64,000 bases of DNA from Streptacidiphilus albus JL83 (GTDB lineage Bacteria > Actinomycetota > Actinomycetes > Streptomycetales > Streptomycetaceae): assembly GCF_000744705.1 (NCBI RefSeq), contig NZ_JQML01000001.1, forward strand, positions 9,806,017-9,870,016. The letters are read 5' to 3'. Below the pieces are notes generated by a model, which was given only the letters and a program-made list of their open reading frames with translations, was not told the DNA's origin and did no database searches. Positions 44,112 through 52,691 of the stretch are shown in pieces. Every line of letters starts with the position of its first letter. Position 1 is the stretch's first letter. The position numbers were made by a program, and so were the translations under genes.

Positions 44112-45244
44112 CAGCCCCGGCGCCGGCGCGCCCCACGGCGCGCACCCGCTTCCACCCGCTGACGGTCACCGCCGTGGACCCCGCCGCCGCCGACGCCAGC
44201 GCCGCCCGGATCACCCTGCGCGTGCCGGACGGCCTGCGCACCCTGTTCGCCTTCACCCCCGGGCAGCACCTCACCGTCCGCGCCGCCCTCCACGGCGCCG
44301 AGACACGCCGCTCCTACTCGCTGTGCTCCACCCCCGCCGAACTCGAACGCGACGGCACCCTGCGCATCGGCGTGCGCGCCGTCCCCGGCGGCCGCTTCTC
44401 CCACTACGCCACCCGCCTCCTGCAGCCGGGCGAGGACCTGCACGCCCGGCCCGCCACCGGACGCTTCACCACCACCATCCCCGCCGGCCGGCCGCGCCGC
44501 ATCGCGGCACTGGCCGCCGGCTCGGGCATCACCCCGCTCCTGTCACTGCTCACCGCGGTCCTGGACACGGAACCGCAGAGCACCGTCACCCTGCTGTACG
44601 GCAACCGCTGCGCGGACGCGGCGATGTTCACCGAGGAGCTGGCCGACCTCAAGGACCGCCACCGGCACCGGATCCGCGTCCTGCACGTCTTCTCCCGCGA
44701 GGACCAGCGGGCGGGGCTCGCCACCGCACGCCTGGACCACCGGGGCCTGCGCGCCCTGCTGCCGCGCCTGCTGCCCGCCGGCGCCGACGAGTGGTTCGTC
44801 TGCGGGCCGCCGGGCATGGTCGCCGCCGCCGAACTGGTACTGGCGGACCTGGGGGTGGCGCCGGCAGCGGTGCACACCGAACAGTTCACCGCAGCAGCCC
44901 CCGCCCCCGCGCCCGCACCGGCCCCCGCGCCCCGCCCGCACGCCGCCGGCGGCGACACGGCGCGGATGTGCGAGCTGACCGTGCGGCTGGACGGCCGCAG
45001 CAGCACCGTCCGGGTACCGGTGGGCACCAACGTGCTGGACGCCGCCCTGTCCGCGCGGCCCGAGACGCCGTACTCCTGCCGCAGCGGCGTGTGCGCCACC
45101 TGCCGCGCCAAGGTCGTCCTGGGCCGCGCCCAGTGCCCGGGCACGCCGGCGCTGGGAGCCGACGAGGTTGCCGAGGGCTACGTGCTGACCTGCCGGAGCA
45201 CGGCGCCGGACGAGCGGTTGACCGTGGACTACGACGCCCTGTGA
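44108..45244 (+). CDS. paaE: Phenylacetyl-CoA epoxidase reductase subunit E
   Basis: A 378-residue protein from ATG 44108. FAD-binding (RRSYSLCSTP) and NAD-binding (AGSGITPLLSLL, FVCGPPGMV) domains precede a plant-type [2Fe-2S] ferredoxin domain with all four cysteines (CRSGVCATC ... LTCRS). An Ala/Pro linker, APAPAPAPAPAPR, joins them. Known: passes electrons from NADPH to the diiron centre of PaaA. Last of the coupled paa genes. Confidence 0.95.
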   Translation: MTAPAPARPTARTRFHPLTVTAVDPAAADASAARITLRVPDGLRTLFAFTPGQHLTVRAALHGAETRRSYSLCSTPAELERDGTLRIGVRAVPGGRFSHYATRLLQPGEDLHARPATGRFTTTIPAGRPRRIAALAAGSGITPLLSLLTAVLDTEPQSTVTLLYGNRCADAAMFTEELADLKDRHRHRIRVLHVFSREDQRAGLATARLDHRGLRALLPRLLPAGADEWFVCGPPGMVAAAELVLADLGVAPAAVHTEQFTAAAPAPAPAPAPAPRPHAAGGDTARMCELTVRLDGRSSTVRVPVGTNVLDAALSARPETPYSCRSGVCATCRAKVVLGRAQCPGTPALGADEVAEGYVLTCRSTAPDERLTVDYDAL

Positions 45245-45366
45245 CGCGCCCGGCGCGGCCGGACCCGGGGCCGCCGACGCCCGGCCCCGGGCCGCCGCGC
45301 CCCGGTGGCACGAAAGACACAGCGCCGCTGCCTCCGGCGACTCATGTGCCGCCCGGGCGCGCTTCC

Positions 45367-45378
45367 TAGGGTGCTGCT
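45367..45378 (+). promoter_or_regulatory. Possible leaderless promoter of the MFS gene
   Basis: TAGGGT (45367-45372) ends 6 nt before the ATG at 45379 and no ribosome site is present. This fits a transcript that starts at the start codon. The -35 is not clear. Confidence 0.4.
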
Positions 45379-46659
45379 ATGAGCATCAGCCAACCGACAC
45401 CGCCCGCCGCCGGCGGGAGGGGACAGGCCGGCCTGCCCCGGGCCCTGGTCCTGCTTCTGGCCGCCGCCTGCGGCGTGATCGTCGCCAACAACTACTACGC
45501 CCAGCCGCTGCTGCCCGCACTGCAGCACGCGTTCGGCACCAGCGCGGGCACGGCCGGACTGTGCGTCACGCTCAACCAGCTCGGCTACGCCGCCGGGCTG
45601 GTGTTCATCGTCCCGCTGGGCGACCTCGCCGGCCGCCGCCGCCTGGTGACGCTCCTGCTGGCACTGGACGCGGTGGTCCTCGCCGCAGCGGCCGCGGCCC
45701 CCAGCGCCTGGGCGCTGATAGCCCTGCTGACCGCCGCCGGCACCGCGGGCACGGCCATCAACGTCCTGATCCCCACCGCGGCCTCGCTCGCCGACGACAG
45801 CCAGCGCGGCCGGGTCGTGGGCACCTTGATGACCGGTCTGCTGCTGGGCATCCTGCTCGCACGCACCGTGGCCGGAGCCATCGACTCCCTGGTCGGCTGG
45901 CGCCCGGTGTACGGCGTCGCCGCCGTCGCCGCGGCCGCGCTCGCGCTGGCCCTGCACGCCAAGCTCCCGGAGCTGCCCGCCGCCCCCGGCGCGCGCTACC
46001 CGCAACTGCTCGCCTCGGTGGTCACCCTGGTACGCACCCAGCCGTTCCTGCGCCGGCGCATGGCCGCCGGGGCCCTGGGCTTCGGCGCCTTCCAACTGCT
46101 GTGGACCGCACTGCCGTTCATGCTCAGCGACAAGCCCTACGCGTACGCCCCCGCGGTGATCGGCCTGTTCGGCCTGCTCGGCGCCGCCGGCGCCGCGGCC
46201 GCCCAACCCGCCGGCCGGCTGCAGGACCGCGGCATCGCCCACGGCGCCACCGGCGTGCTGCTGGTGCTGCTGGCCGGATCGTGGGCCCTGCTCGCCGAAG
46301 GCAGGAACCTGCTGCTGCTGGCCGCCGGCATCGTCCTGCTCGACATCGGCGTCCAGGGCGTGCACGTGCTCAACCAGGGACGCATCTACCTGTTCCCGGC
46401 GCAGGTACGGGCCCGCGCCACCACCGCCTACATGTCCGCCTACTTCCTGGGCGGCGCCGCCGGAGGGGCCGTCGCCGTCGCCCTGTACCCGGCCTGGGGC
46501 TGGGACGGGGTGTGCGCGGCCGGCGCCGTCATGGCCCTGGCCGGCCTGGCGCTGTGGGCGGGCGACCGCCGGGCCGGGCCGGCGCCGGCCGCCACGACTT
46601 CCCTTCCCCGTCCCGCGGACGCGGCCCCTGCGGCCGGCGTCGGCAGCGGGACCGGCTGA
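45379..46659 (+). CDS. MFS exporter (YnfM/12-TM type)
   Basis: A 426-residue transporter from ATG 45379 with about 12 hydrophobic segments. The first helix region has VANNYYAQPLLPAL, and the loop 2-3 motif is GDLAGRRRLVTL. The last 30 residues are a Pro/Ala-rich cytoplasmic tail. Known: this group exports small molecules by proton antiport. It follows the paa genes by 134 bp and has a hairpin after it. Inferred: exports the cluster product or a toxic intermediate. Confidence 0.85.
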   Translation: MSISQPTPPAAGGRGQAGLPRALVLLLAAACGVIVANNYYAQPLLPALQHAFGTSAGTAGLCVTLNQLGYAAGLVFIVPLGDLAGRRRLVTLLLALDAVVLAAAAAAPSAWALIALLTAAGTAGTAINVLIPTAASLADDSQRGRVVGTLMTGLLLGILLARTVAGAIDSLVGWRPVYGVAAVAAAALALALHAKLPELPAAPGARYPQLLASVVTLVRTQPFLRRRMAAGALGFGAFQLLWTALPFMLSDKPYAYAPAVIGLFGLLGAAGAAAAQPAGRLQDRGIAHGATGVLLVLLAGSWALLAEGRNLLLLAAGIVLLDIGVQGVHVLNQGRIYLFPAQVRARATTAYMSAYFLGGAAGGAVAVALYPAWGWDGVCAAGAVMALAGLALWAGDRRAGPAPAATTSLPRPADAAPAAGVGSGTG

Positions 46660-46663
46660 CAGC

Positions 46664-46725
46664 GCCCGGCCGCCCGGGTCCCGACACCGAACCACCGGTG
46701 CGGGAACCCACCGCGGCGGCCGGGC
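46664..46725 (+). terminator. Hairpin after the MFS gene
   Basis: The outer stem GCCCGGCCGCC/GGCGGCCGGGC encloses a second imperfect stem (GGGTCCCG ... CGGGAACCC). It begins 4 bp after the stop codon. The epimerase-like gene then needs its own promoter or read-through. Confidence 0.6.
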
Positions 46726-46801
46726 ACCTGCGGCCGCACCCGCCGACGCACCCCACCCCCCGACACCCCACCCCCCGACACCCGAAGGAGAATGCCCCAC
46801 C

Positions 46802-47650
46802 ATGCGTATCTTCATCGCCGGCGCCACCGGCGCGATCGGCTCCGTCCTGGTTCCGCTGCTGCTCGACGCGGGACACACGGTCACCGGAAGCACCCGCACC
46901 GAGCAGGGCCTGGCCGAACTCGCGGCACGGGGCGCGAACGGCGTCCGGCTCGACGTGTTCGACCGCGACGCCGTCGCCGCCGCCGTGGCCGCCGACGCCC
47001 CGGACGCGGTGATCCACCAGCTGACCGCCCTGGGCGCGGGCAACCCCGCCGACAACGCCCGCATCCGCATCGAGGGCACCCGCAACCTGGTGGACGCCGC
47101 CAAGCGCGCCGGCGTCCGGACGATGATCGCCCAGTCCATCGCCTGGGCCTACGAGCCCGGCCAGGGGCCGGCGGGCGAGGCCACTCCGCTGGACACCGGC
47201 GCACCCCAGCCGCGGCAGACCACCCTCGGCGGCATCACCGCTCTGGAGGGCGCCGTCAGCGAGATCGACCGGCACGTGATCCTGCGGTTCGGCGCCTTCT
47301 ACGGACCCGGCACCTGGTACGCGCCCGGCAGCCTGATGGCCGACAGGCTCACCGGGGGCACGCTGCCCGCCAACGACGCGGTCAGCTCCTTCGTGCACGT
47401 GCGCGACGCGGCGCAGGCCACCGTCCAGGCCCTGGACTGGCCCAGCGGCCCCGTCAACATCGCCGACGACCACCCGGCCCCGGCCCACACGTGGGTTCCC
47501 GCGCTCGCGGCCGCCCTGGACCGGCCCGCCCCGCCCCGCACCCGCGGCGGCGCCGCGTGGGAGCGCGGCGCACTCAACACCCGCGCCCGGTCCCTGGGCT
47601 GGACCCCGCAGCACAGCACCTGGCGCACCGGCTTCGCCGACCAGCGCTGA
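46802..47650 (+). CDS. NAD(P)-dependent epimerase/reductase-like protein (extended SDR)
   Basis: A 282-residue protein from ATG 46802 (AAGGAG 11 nt upstream). The Rossmann motif GATGAIGS is at residues 7-14 and DVFDRDAVAAAV follows. SIAWAYEPG occupies the usual catalytic region without a clear YxxxK, so it may be an atypical SDR. FVHVRDAAQATVQAL is conserved in this family. Known: family members epimerise or reduce sugars, or reduce double bonds and ketones. Inferred: a reductase for a ring intermediate or for a diazonium-derived species. No direct evidence chooses between them. Confidence 0.7.
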   Translation: MRIFIAGATGAIGSVLVPLLLDAGHTVTGSTRTEQGLAELAARGANGVRLDVFDRDAVAAAVAADAPDAVIHQLTALGAGNPADNARIRIEGTRNLVDAAKRAGVRTMIAQSIAWAYEPGQGPAGEATPLDTGAPQPRQTTLGGITALEGAVSEIDRHVILRFGAFYGPGTWYAPGSLMADRLTGGTLPANDAVSSFVHVRDAAQATVQALDWPSGPVNIADDHPAPAHTWVPALAAALDRPAPPRTRGGAAWERGALNTRARSLGWTPQHSTWRTGFADQR

Positions 47651-47668
47651 CCGGCGCCGACCGGTGCT

Positions 47669-47697
47669 GCTGTGCGGGCCGGACCGGCCCGCACAGC
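47669..47697. terminator. Bidirectional hairpin between convergent genes
   Basis: An almost continuous 14-bp palindrome around GCTGTGCGGGCCGG, centred at 47683, lies between the epimerase-like stop (47650) and the DAHP synthase stop (47706). It could serve both transcripts. Confidence 0.7.
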
Positions 47698-47705
47698 CCG
47701 GTTCC

Positions 47706-48962
47706 TCAACCCGCGCCCGGCAGGGCCGACGGCAGCCAGGACCCGGCGAGCCCCGCGATGTCCTGGACCAACTCCACCGCCTGCCGGGCGTTGAGCCGAG
47801 GATCGCACGCACTCTCGTAGCGCACCCCCAACGCCCCCTCCGCGACCGGGCGCTCGCGCCCGCCCACGCACTCGGTCACCTCAGCGCCCGTCAACTCCAG
47901 GTGCACCCCGCCGGCATGGGTGCCCAGCGCCCGGTGGACCTCGAAGAACCCGCAGACCTCCTCCCGGATCCGATCCACCCACCTGGTCTTGCGCCCGCCC
48001 GCGCCCTGCACCGTATTGCCGTGCATCGGATCGCACACCCACACCACGCCCGCCCCGCTCGCCCGCACCCGCTCCACCAGCTCCGGCAACCGGTCACGCA
48101 CCCGCCCGGCCCCCATCCGCGCGATCAGCGTCACCCGGCCGGGCAGCCGCTGCGGATCCAGGCGCTCGACCAGCGCCACCGCCTCGTCCGCACCGACCGA
48201 CGGACCCAGCTTCACCGCCACCGGATTGCCGATCCGTGCCGCGAACTCCACATGCGCCCCGTCCAGACGCCGGGTCCGCTCACCGACCCACACCATGTGC
48301 CCCGACAGGTCGTACGGGACACCACCGACCCCGTCGAACCTGGTCAGCCCGGACTCGTACGGCAGCAGCAGCGCCTCGTGACTGGCGAACACCGGCCCCA
48401 CCCCGGCCCGCCGCACCGCCGCCAGCGTCGCCGCAGAGGCCCGGTACACCTCCATCAGCCGCCGCGGATCCGCGACCCGCGCCGCCGCGGTGAACGCGGC
48501 ACCGTTGACCGCGTCACCCCGGTAGACCGGAAGCACCTGCGCACCGCGCTGCTCCACCGCACTGGAACGCGGCTTCGCGTACTGGCCCGCGAGGCGACCC
48601 ACCGTCACCACCGGCAGCGTCCAGGCGTCCTCCAGCACGTTCGCCATGCGCCGCAGCAGCCGGGCGGTGGACACGGCCCGCCGCGGCGCCTGCGGATCCA
48701 GGACCTCGGCGCAGTCGCCGCCCTGCAGCAGGAACGCCTCACCGCGCGCCACCGCCGCCAACTGCTCCCGCAGGGCGTCGCACGCCGGGACGTCCACCAG
48801 CGCGGGAGCGGCCGACAGCGCGGCCTGCACCCGCTGCACGGCCGCGGGGTCGGGCCAGGGGGGCTGCTGGTCGGCGGGCAGGGCGCTCCAGCTGTCGCGG
48901 ACGCGGGGCGGGGCCAGGTCGGTCAGGGTCATCGGTTCGGTTGACGGCGTCCGGCCTGCCAC
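47706..48962 (-). CDS. Class II (plant-type) DAHP synthase
   Basis: A 418-residue protein from GTG 48962, chosen for GGAAGGAAG upstream; ATG 48932 is possible but lacks a ribosome site. Class II hallmarks are FLLQGGDCAEVL, RLAGQYAKPRSS, WVGERTRRLDGAHVEF, VWVCDPMHGNT and GGVHLELTG. Known: condenses phosphoenolpyruvate and erythrose 4-phosphate, the first shikimate step; cluster copies (such as PhzC) raise flux and often escape feedback. Inferred: feeds chorismate to the TrpE(G) of this cluster. Last gene of a minus operon with the adenylate-forming enzyme and flavin hydroxylase. Confidence 0.95.
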   Translation of the reverse strand: MAGRTPSTEPMTLTDLAPPRVRDSWSALPADQQPPWPDPAAVQRVQAALSAAPALVDVPACDALREQLAAVARGEAFLLQGGDCAEVLDPQAPRRAVSTARLLRRMANVLEDAWTLPVVTVGRLAGQYAKPRSSAVEQRGAQVLPVYRGDAVNGAAFTAAARVADPRRLMEVYRASAATLAAVRRAGVGPVFASHEALLLPYESGLTRFDGVGGVPYDLSGHMVWVGERTRRLDGAHVEFAARIGNPVAVKLGPSVGADEAVALVERLDPQRLPGRVTLIARMGAGRVRDRLPELVERVRASGAGVVWVCDPMHGNTVQGAGGRKTRWVDRIREEVCGFFEVHRALGTHAGGVHLELTGAEVTECVGGRERPVAEGALGVRYESACDPRLNARQAVELVQDIAGLAGSWLPSALPGAG

Positions 48963-49085
48963 CGTGCTTCCTTCCGCAGCTCAGTGCTCGACAGGGACGT
49001 GGCGAAACGCGCGGGGCAGCAGGCCGGAGCTGTTCCCGAGCTACAGGAGCGGGGCCGGCGGGGGCACCCGCCGGGACCGGGCAGG

Positions 49086-50681
49086 TCAGCGCGCGGGTGC
49101 AGTCCGGGCCGGGGCACCGGCCCGGGGGAGGCCGGCGGCGTCGCCCGCCTCCAGCAGGGCGATCAGCTCCGGGCGGCGGACCTTCCAGGTCGAGGTCCGC
49201 GGAACCTGGTCGAACGGCAGCTGCCGCACCGGCCCCAGCGCCGGCATCCCCGCGGTCGCGCGCCTCCAGCGCGCGGCGTCCAGGGCCGCATCCCCGCGCG
49301 TGCACACCACCGGTACCGCCACACCGTCCGCCCCGGCCACGATCACGACCTCCCGCAGCTCCGGCAGACGCTCCATCAGGTCGTCCTCCAGCCGCAGACC
49401 GGAGTCGAGGTCCTCGACCCGGTCGATCTCGCGGTCCAGCAGGTGGACGCGGCCCAGGGAGTCCTTGAAGCCCATGTCGCCCATGCGCCACCACCGGCCG
49501 TTGAGGTTCGCCCGGAACCGCGGGTCCTCGCCCAGGTAGGTCAGGGCCCGGGTACGGCTGCTGACCTCGATGTGCCCGGTGGTGCCGGCCGCCACCGGGA
49601 CACCGTCCTCGCCGACGATCCGCAGCCGGGTGACCCCGGGAAGCCCGCGGCCGACCCTGCGCCCGTCCAGCCGGTCCAGGTCCCGGCGGCGGTACCAGGT
49701 GCCGGTGACCGGCCCGGTCTCCGACTGCCCGTACAACTGGATGAACGCCGGCCGGCGCCGCGCCGAGGCGTTCAGCAGCGTCTGGACCGTGCGCGGGTGC
49801 ATCGCGTCGAACGTGGCGCTGAAGTAGCGCACGCTCGACAGCGGCCGCCCGTCGTAGCCGGCCAGCTCCTCCCAGTCGATGTACACGTTCGGCTGCGTCT
49901 CCACCGCCCCGGGGCGGTGCTCGGCGAACAACGGCCCGATCGACTGCGGACTGCCGTCGACCGCGACCAGCAGCGGTCTGCCGTGGCTCAGGCCCAGGTC
50001 CAGCGCACTGTAGAAGCGCGCGTGCACGAAGCTGACGCACAGCGCGACCGTCTCGCGCCGCCAGGTCGCCGCGGCCACCAGCTTCTGCAGCCGCAGCCGC
50101 TGCCACAGCGCATCCGGCGACTGCACCACCAGCTTGGGCACACCGGTGGTGCCCGAGGTGTGGCTGATGAAGGCCGGCTCGTGCACCCCCGGCACCCGCA
50201 CCCCGCCCAACGACGCCACCGCCAGACCGCCCAGCGCCCGCCCGGCGGCCGGCGGCTGCCCCGCGACCACCAGCACCTGGCGCGCGGCGGAGGGCGAGAA
50301 GCCCGCGAGCGCCAGCTTCCGCCCGTCGGTCACCAGCCAGGGCCGTTCGAGGCGCCCCAGCAGCCGTGCCGCGACAGCGCCCTCCAACTGGGGCGACAGC
50401 AGCGCCGGCACGGCACCGACCCGCTGGACCGCGGCAGCCAGCAGCGCGATGTCGAAGTTGTCGCACTTGTACACGGCGACGTGGTCGCCCGGCAGGACAC
50501 CGGCACTGATCAGGCGCCCGGCCGTCTCGCGCACCAGGGCGGCGAGCCGACCCACCGTCAACCGCGTCCCCTCGCCCGGCGCGAGGTCCAGCGGCCGGTC
50601 CAGGAACACCGGCGCCCGGCCGTGCCTGGCCGCCGCCCGGTCGAACATCAAACCTATGTAGAAGCCCTTGGGTCCCGGCAT
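49086..50681 (-). CDS. Class I adenylate-forming enzyme, candidate diazotase or acyl-CoA ligase
   Basis: A 531-residue ANL enzyme from ATG 50681 (GGGGAGAGA upstream). The P-loop is HTSGTTGVPKLVVQS and A5 is QLYGQSETGPVTG. The hinge region is GDMGFKDSLGRVHLLDREID, with LLDREID in place of the usual GRxDD. The C-terminal lysine motif is RTSTWKVRR, with Trp where Gly is normal. Known: CreM and CmaA6, in the same superfamily, use ATP and nitrite to diazotise aryl amines. With a nitrite-forming pair nearby, a diazotase role is the natural hypothesis. Alternatives are an ordinary aryl- or fatty-acid ligase. Confidence 0.75.
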   Translation of the reverse strand: MPGPKGFYIGLMFDRAAARHGRAPVFLDRPLDLAPGEGTRLTVGRLAALVRETAGRLISAGVLPGDHVAVYKCDNFDIALLAAAVQRVGAVPALLSPQLEGAVAARLLGRLERPWLVTDGRKLALAGFSPSAARQVLVVAGQPPAAGRALGGLAVASLGGVRVPGVHEPAFISHTSGTTGVPKLVVQSPDALWQRLRLQKLVAAATWRRETVALCVSFVHARFYSALDLGLSHGRPLLVAVDGSPQSIGPLFAEHRPGAVETQPNVYIDWEELAGYDGRPLSSVRYFSATFDAMHPRTVQTLLNASARRRPAFIQLYGQSETGPVTGTWYRRRDLDRLDGRRVGRGLPGVTRLRIVGEDGVPVAAGTTGHIEVSSRTRALTYLGEDPRFRANLNGRWWRMGDMGFKDSLGRVHLLDREIDRVEDLDSGLRLEDDLMERLPELREVVIVAGADGVAVPVVCTRGDAALDAARWRRATAGMPALGPVRQLPFDQVPRTSTWKVRRPELIALLEAGDAAGLPRAGAPARTAPAR

Positions 50682-50792
50682 CTCATCTCTCTCCCCGCCG
50701 CACGGCGGTTCCTCGGATGCTCGGATGCTGCCGCCCCGCGCCCGGCCCGCACCGGACCTGACACCAACCTGCGCCCCCCGCCCCCGCCCTGA

Positions 50793-50802
50793 CAGCTAGC
50801 TG
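50793..50802. promoter_or_regulatory. CAGCTAGCTG palindrome upstream of the adenylate-forming enzyme
   Basis: Exact copy of the palindrome at 41358, within GACAGCTAGCTG, 112 bp before the start codon at 50681 and between it and the flavin hydroxylase stop. It suggests common control of the paa, ligase and diazotase-candidate genes. Confidence 0.55.
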
Positions 50803-50866
50803 CCCGCAGCGCGGCGCCCCGGCCCCCGGGGAGGGCCGAAGCGCCGCCCGGGACGCCCGCGCCGGT

Positions 50867-52438
50867 TCAGCCCACCGCCGCACCCGGCACGGCAGCGCCG
50901 CAGGCCCGCTCCAGCACCGCCACCACCTCGCGGGCCAGCGGCGCACGCACACTCGCGTACAGGTGCCCGTCGGGACGCACCACCGCGGCCACCGCCCGCC
51001 CGCCCAGCGCGTCCGCCAGCGGACCGCGGGCCTGACTGGGAGTGCACACCACCTCGGCCCGCTCCCCGACGGCCGCACGGATCACCGCGCACGTCTCCCG
51101 CCACCCGCGCGGCACGGTACGACCCGCGTGCAGCAGCACGGCATGACGCTCGCCGCCGATCCGCGCCCAGGAGGCACCGGTCAACGCCGCCCCGGCGCCG
51201 AGCAGCACCGGAAGCCGGTCCCCGGGCACCGCCACCGCGCGCCGCGCGGGCGAGCCGGCACCCCCCTGCGCCCGGTAGGTGGCGGTCAGCTGACCGAGCG
51301 CCGGCGCCAGGGTCCGCTGCAGCACACCGCTGCGCGCGGCCGCCCGCACCGCAGCGTCGCGCACGGCGATCTGCGCCGGCCCGGTCAGCGCCCCCCACCG
51401 GGTCTGCAACGAGGTGGAGCGGGTCACGGCGTGCACGGCCGAGCGGCGCTCGGCGTCGTAGCTGTCCAGGACCGACTCGTCCAGGACCCCGCGCAGCACC
51501 CCGCCCAGCTTCCAGCCCAGGTTCGCCGCATCCAGCAGCCCGGTGTTCATGCCCTGGCCGCCGGCCGGGCTCATCAGGTGCGCCGCGTCCCCGGCCAGGA
51601 ACGCCCGCCCCTGGCGGAACCGCGCCGCGCTGCGCACGTGCACCTGGAACACCGTGCTGAAGCGCAGCTCCCCCAACTGCACAGCGCCCGGCGCCCGCTC
51701 GTCGAGCGCCCGCTGGAAGAACCCGTGGCCGGGGGTGGTGCCGGCCATGTCGGGTCCCACCGCCACCGCGATCCGGTGGGCGGACGAGGAGATCGGCGCC
51801 AGGGCCACCCCGCCACGGGCGGTGTAGCAGTAGGCGACCTGGTCCGAGACGACGTCACCGGACAGCTCGGCGTCGGTGATGGCGTAGCCGACCGGCAGCC
51901 TGGTCCCGTCGAACCCGATGCCCAACTCCTTGCGCACCGTGCTGTGCGCCCCGTCGGCACCCACCACCCACAGGGCCTCGACCTCCTCGACCACCCCCTC
52001 GGCCAGGGTCAGCCGCAGCCTCGCCCGCGGCCCCGAGGCGTCCAGCGCCTCCAGCTGCACCCCGTGCTCGACCTTCCCGCCGAGTTCGGCCAGGCGCTGC
52101 ACCAGCACCTCCTCCGTGCGGTCCTGCGGCAGGCCGACCGCGAACGGGTACGGGGTGTTCCCCAACTGGTTCAGCCACGCCGTCGCCAGGTGCCGGCGCT
52201 CCGAGTAGAACGCCACCCCCTGCATCCGGTGGCCCTCCTCCACCAGGCGGTCCGCGACCCCGATACGGCGCAGCAGCTCCAGCGGACGCGGCCAGATCGT
52301 CGTCGCCTTCGAATGGGCGGAATGCCCGCGCGCGGAATCGATGATCCGCACGGGAACACCCTGGCCGAGCAATTCACAGGCGATGACCAGGCCAACCGGC
52401 CCGGCGCCAACCACCACCACAGGATCGACATTCGACAT
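50867..52438 (-). CDS. Group A FAD aromatic hydroxylase
   Basis: A 523-residue protein from ATG 52438, with GAGGAG upstream. The GXGXXG motif is VVVVGAGPVGLVIACELL, the DG motif is VVGADGAHSTVRKELG, and the GD motif is RAFLAGDAAHLMSPAGGQGM. The thioredoxin-like C-terminal domain of the PgaE/MhpA type is present but degenerate. Known: NAD(P)H-dependent hydroxylation of phenolic rings; related enzymes hydroxylate tropone rings in Streptomyces tropolone clusters. First gene of the operon to DAHP synthase. A TAGCGT -10 box (52503-52498) is about 60 bp upstream. Inferred: late ring hydroxylation. Confidence 0.9.
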   Translation of the reverse strand: MSNVDPVVVVGAGPVGLVIACELLGQGVPVRIIDSARGHSAHSKATTIWPRPLELLRRIGVADRLVEEGHRMQGVAFYSERRHLATAWLNQLGNTPYPFAVGLPQDRTEEVLVQRLAELGGKVEHGVQLEALDASGPRARLRLTLAEGVVEEVEALWVVGADGAHSTVRKELGIGFDGTRLPVGYAITDAELSGDVVSDQVAYCYTARGGVALAPISSSAHRIAVAVGPDMAGTTPGHGFFQRALDERAPGAVQLGELRFSTVFQVHVRSAARFRQGRAFLAGDAAHLMSPAGGQGMNTGLLDAANLGWKLGGVLRGVLDESVLDSYDAERRSAVHAVTRSTSLQTRWGALTGPAQIAVRDAAVRAAARSGVLQRTLAPALGQLTATYRAQGGAGSPARRAVAVPGDRLPVLLGAGAALTGASWARIGGERHAVLLHAGRTVPRGWRETCAVIRAAVGERAEVVCTPSQARGPLADALGGRAVAAVVRPDGHLYASVRAPLAREVVAVLERACGAAVPGAAVG

Positions 52439-52691
52439 GTGCGCTCTCCTCGCATTCCGGAAGTCCTGCGCCGGTCAACGGGTGCAGGCCACCACGGACG
52501 CTAGTGCGCCCGCCACGCCCGCGAACCGAGGCTCCGCCGAAGGTGCCGGCCGATGCCGCCGAAGCGGCACCCGCCACTACAGCCAAAGAAACACGCCACG
52601 ACCCGAAAGAGGAATTCCGCCGGCCCGTGCACGGAAATAGCCTGAAAAGGCCAGGGAATTCGGCAGCCGATTTCGCAGGAAGAAGGAAACC
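52439..52691. promoter_or_regulatory. Divergent promoter region flavin hydroxylase/DHA2 transporter
   Basis: 253 bp. Minus-strand TAGCGT at 52503-52498 serves the hydroxylase. On the plus side, a TAGCCT-like box lies near 52640. No CAGCTAGCTG copy is present. No gene. Confidence 0.45.

Noticed and set aside
41465-45244. Ordinary phenylacetate degradation operon
   Set aside because: No paaK, G, Z, F, H or J nearby and divergent from anthranilate and nitrite genes.
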